Shown: positions 6,245 through 6,940 of the stretch, in pieces
How the letters are laid out: each line of letters opens with the position of its first letter
How positions within the stretch are numbered: position 1 is the first letter of the stretch
Assembly: GCA_007280315.1 (NCBI GenBank)
Contig: QYQC01000226.1
Span: forward strand, 1-6,940
DNA from: Betaproteobacteria bacterium
Lineage (GTDB): Bacteria; Pseudomonadota; Gammaproteobacteria; Burkholderiales; SG8-39
Reading direction: 5' to 3'
DNA: 6,940 bases
The notes under the pieces: generated by a model
What the model was told of the DNA's origin: nothing
The model's database searches: none
Seen by the model: the letters and a program-made list of their open reading frames with translations, nothing else
Program-made: the position numbers and the translations under genes

Positions 6245-6940
6245 TTACTCGGTGACCATCGGCCAGTCCCTCACCAGATCGGCCACGCCGTTCCTCTCGA
6301 GGATATCCTGCCACTCGGGACTGTTCTTGAATTCCTCGAGGGCGCGGTTGAACGCATCCACGCTCTCTTTGGTGAATTGCTTCTTGGAGAACGCGGCTAC
6401 CAGCGGAACTGTCCCGACTGAAGTCTTGAGGATTTCCATGCGCGTCATGATGCCTTCGCTGCGGAAGGCGTAGATATCGGAAATGGCGGAAATGATCACC
6501 ACGTCCACGGCGCCAAAGAGCAGGGCGCGCAACATTTCACCGTCGGTCTGAAAGCGCTGCAGCACAATGCCAGGGTCCTTCTGCAGCAACGGGTACTGGT
6601 ATCCGGTTCGCGCGCCTATCCGCCGGCCGCGAAGATCGGCGACTTTTCCAAGATCGAATCCCTTATCCTTGAGCGTCACCGCAATGTTGTGCTCGATGAC
6701 GATCGGATCGGAAAAATACGCGGCATCCTTGATCCGCGGTACGGGAACCACGACCGTTGCCATGGCCACCGCGCCCGCGTTGAGGCTTTGTATCGCTTCG
6801 CCGGTGGGCATATTGAGATAGGTCGGGGCGACACCGGATTTTTTCAGCAGCGCGTCCACGGTTTCCAGAAAGATTCCCGTCGGCACGCCCTTTTCGAGGC
6901 TGGCGAACAGGTTCCCAGGTATCGCCACGCGTAACGCGAC
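6245..6940 (-). CDS. ABC-type family 3 extracellular solute-binding protein, N-terminus outside window
   Basis: The frame is open from the right edge to TAA (complement of 6245-6247), giving 231 visible residues. The apparent GTG start at 6926-6928 is more likely an internal valine: the preceding codons read V-A-L-R, making LRVAIPGN, the usual first strand of a mature SBP_bac_3 domain. The signal peptide would therefore lie outside the window, with some 20-50 residues missing. Family features are the first-lobe motif around VPVPRIKDAAYFSDP, which keeps the Arg that normally holds a substrate carboxylate, then DLRGRRIGARTGYQY at the second-lobe crossover, and a C-terminal VDAFNRALEEF and EWQDILERNGV helical tail. 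Such proteins bind amino acids or related small acids in the periplasm for an ABC importer, or act as sensors. No permease or ATPase gene is visible. The six-cysteine gene follows on the same strand. The family is fairly certain; the substrate is unknown. Confidence 0.88.
   Translation of the reverse strand, partial: VALRVAIPGNLFASLEKGVPTGIFLETVDALLKKSGVAPTYLNMPTGEAIQSLNAGAVAMATVVVPVPRIKDAAYFSDPIVIEHNIAVTLKDKGFDLGKVADLRGRRIGARTGYQYPLLQKDPGIVLQRFQTDGEMLRALLFGAVDVVIISAISDIYAFRSEGIMTRMEILKTSVGTVPLVAAFSKKQFTKESVDAFNRALEEFKNSPEWQDILERNGVADLVRDWPMVTE

Noticed and set aside
6926..6928. GTG (minus strand) as the true start of the solute-binding protein
   Set aside because: Preceding codons complete the LRVAIPGN strand typical of the mature domain, and no signal peptide would be present if translation began here.

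Overview
This GC-rich window is about 6.9 kb. Its codon use, a YDG-repeat adhesin tail and the secreted protein types suggest a proteobacterium, most likely a betaproteobacterium. That placement is inference; no rRNA, tRNA or housekeeping marker is present to confirm it.

Left block, plus strand: the window opens inside a large surface protein. What is visible is the end of one YDG repeat (a filamentous-haemagglutinin-type passenger repeat), a long Ser/Thr/Ala then Pro/Ala-rich stalk, about six degenerate helical repeats of 57-71 residues, and a small beta-rich domain at the C-terminus. After 48 bp comes a complete 934-residue membrane protein. It joins a type I periplasmic-binding (LivJ-like) domain, a region resembling the ligand-binding domain of pentameric ligand-gated (Cys-loop) channels, and a C-terminal MscS mechanosensitive-type channel. 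This three-part architecture is the standout of the window: it reads as an MscS-family pore placed under the control of a small-molecule sensor. The close spacing suggests that adhesin and channel are co-transcribed.

Middle: a 265-bp spacer separates convergent genes and holds two hairpins (5204-5245 and 5354-5378). Neither is followed immediately by a good T-tract.

Right block, minus strand: an ABC-type family 3 solute-binding protein runs off the right edge. It is followed by a 107-bp gap carrying a 9-bp tandem repeat with four GATC sites and a short inverted repeat, and then by an exported six-cysteine protein of unknown function.

Three of the four proteins are certainly or very probably exported through the inner membrane, and the fourth has a large periplasmic portion, so the whole window concerns the cell envelope. 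No mobile element, RNA gene or CRISPR array was seen.
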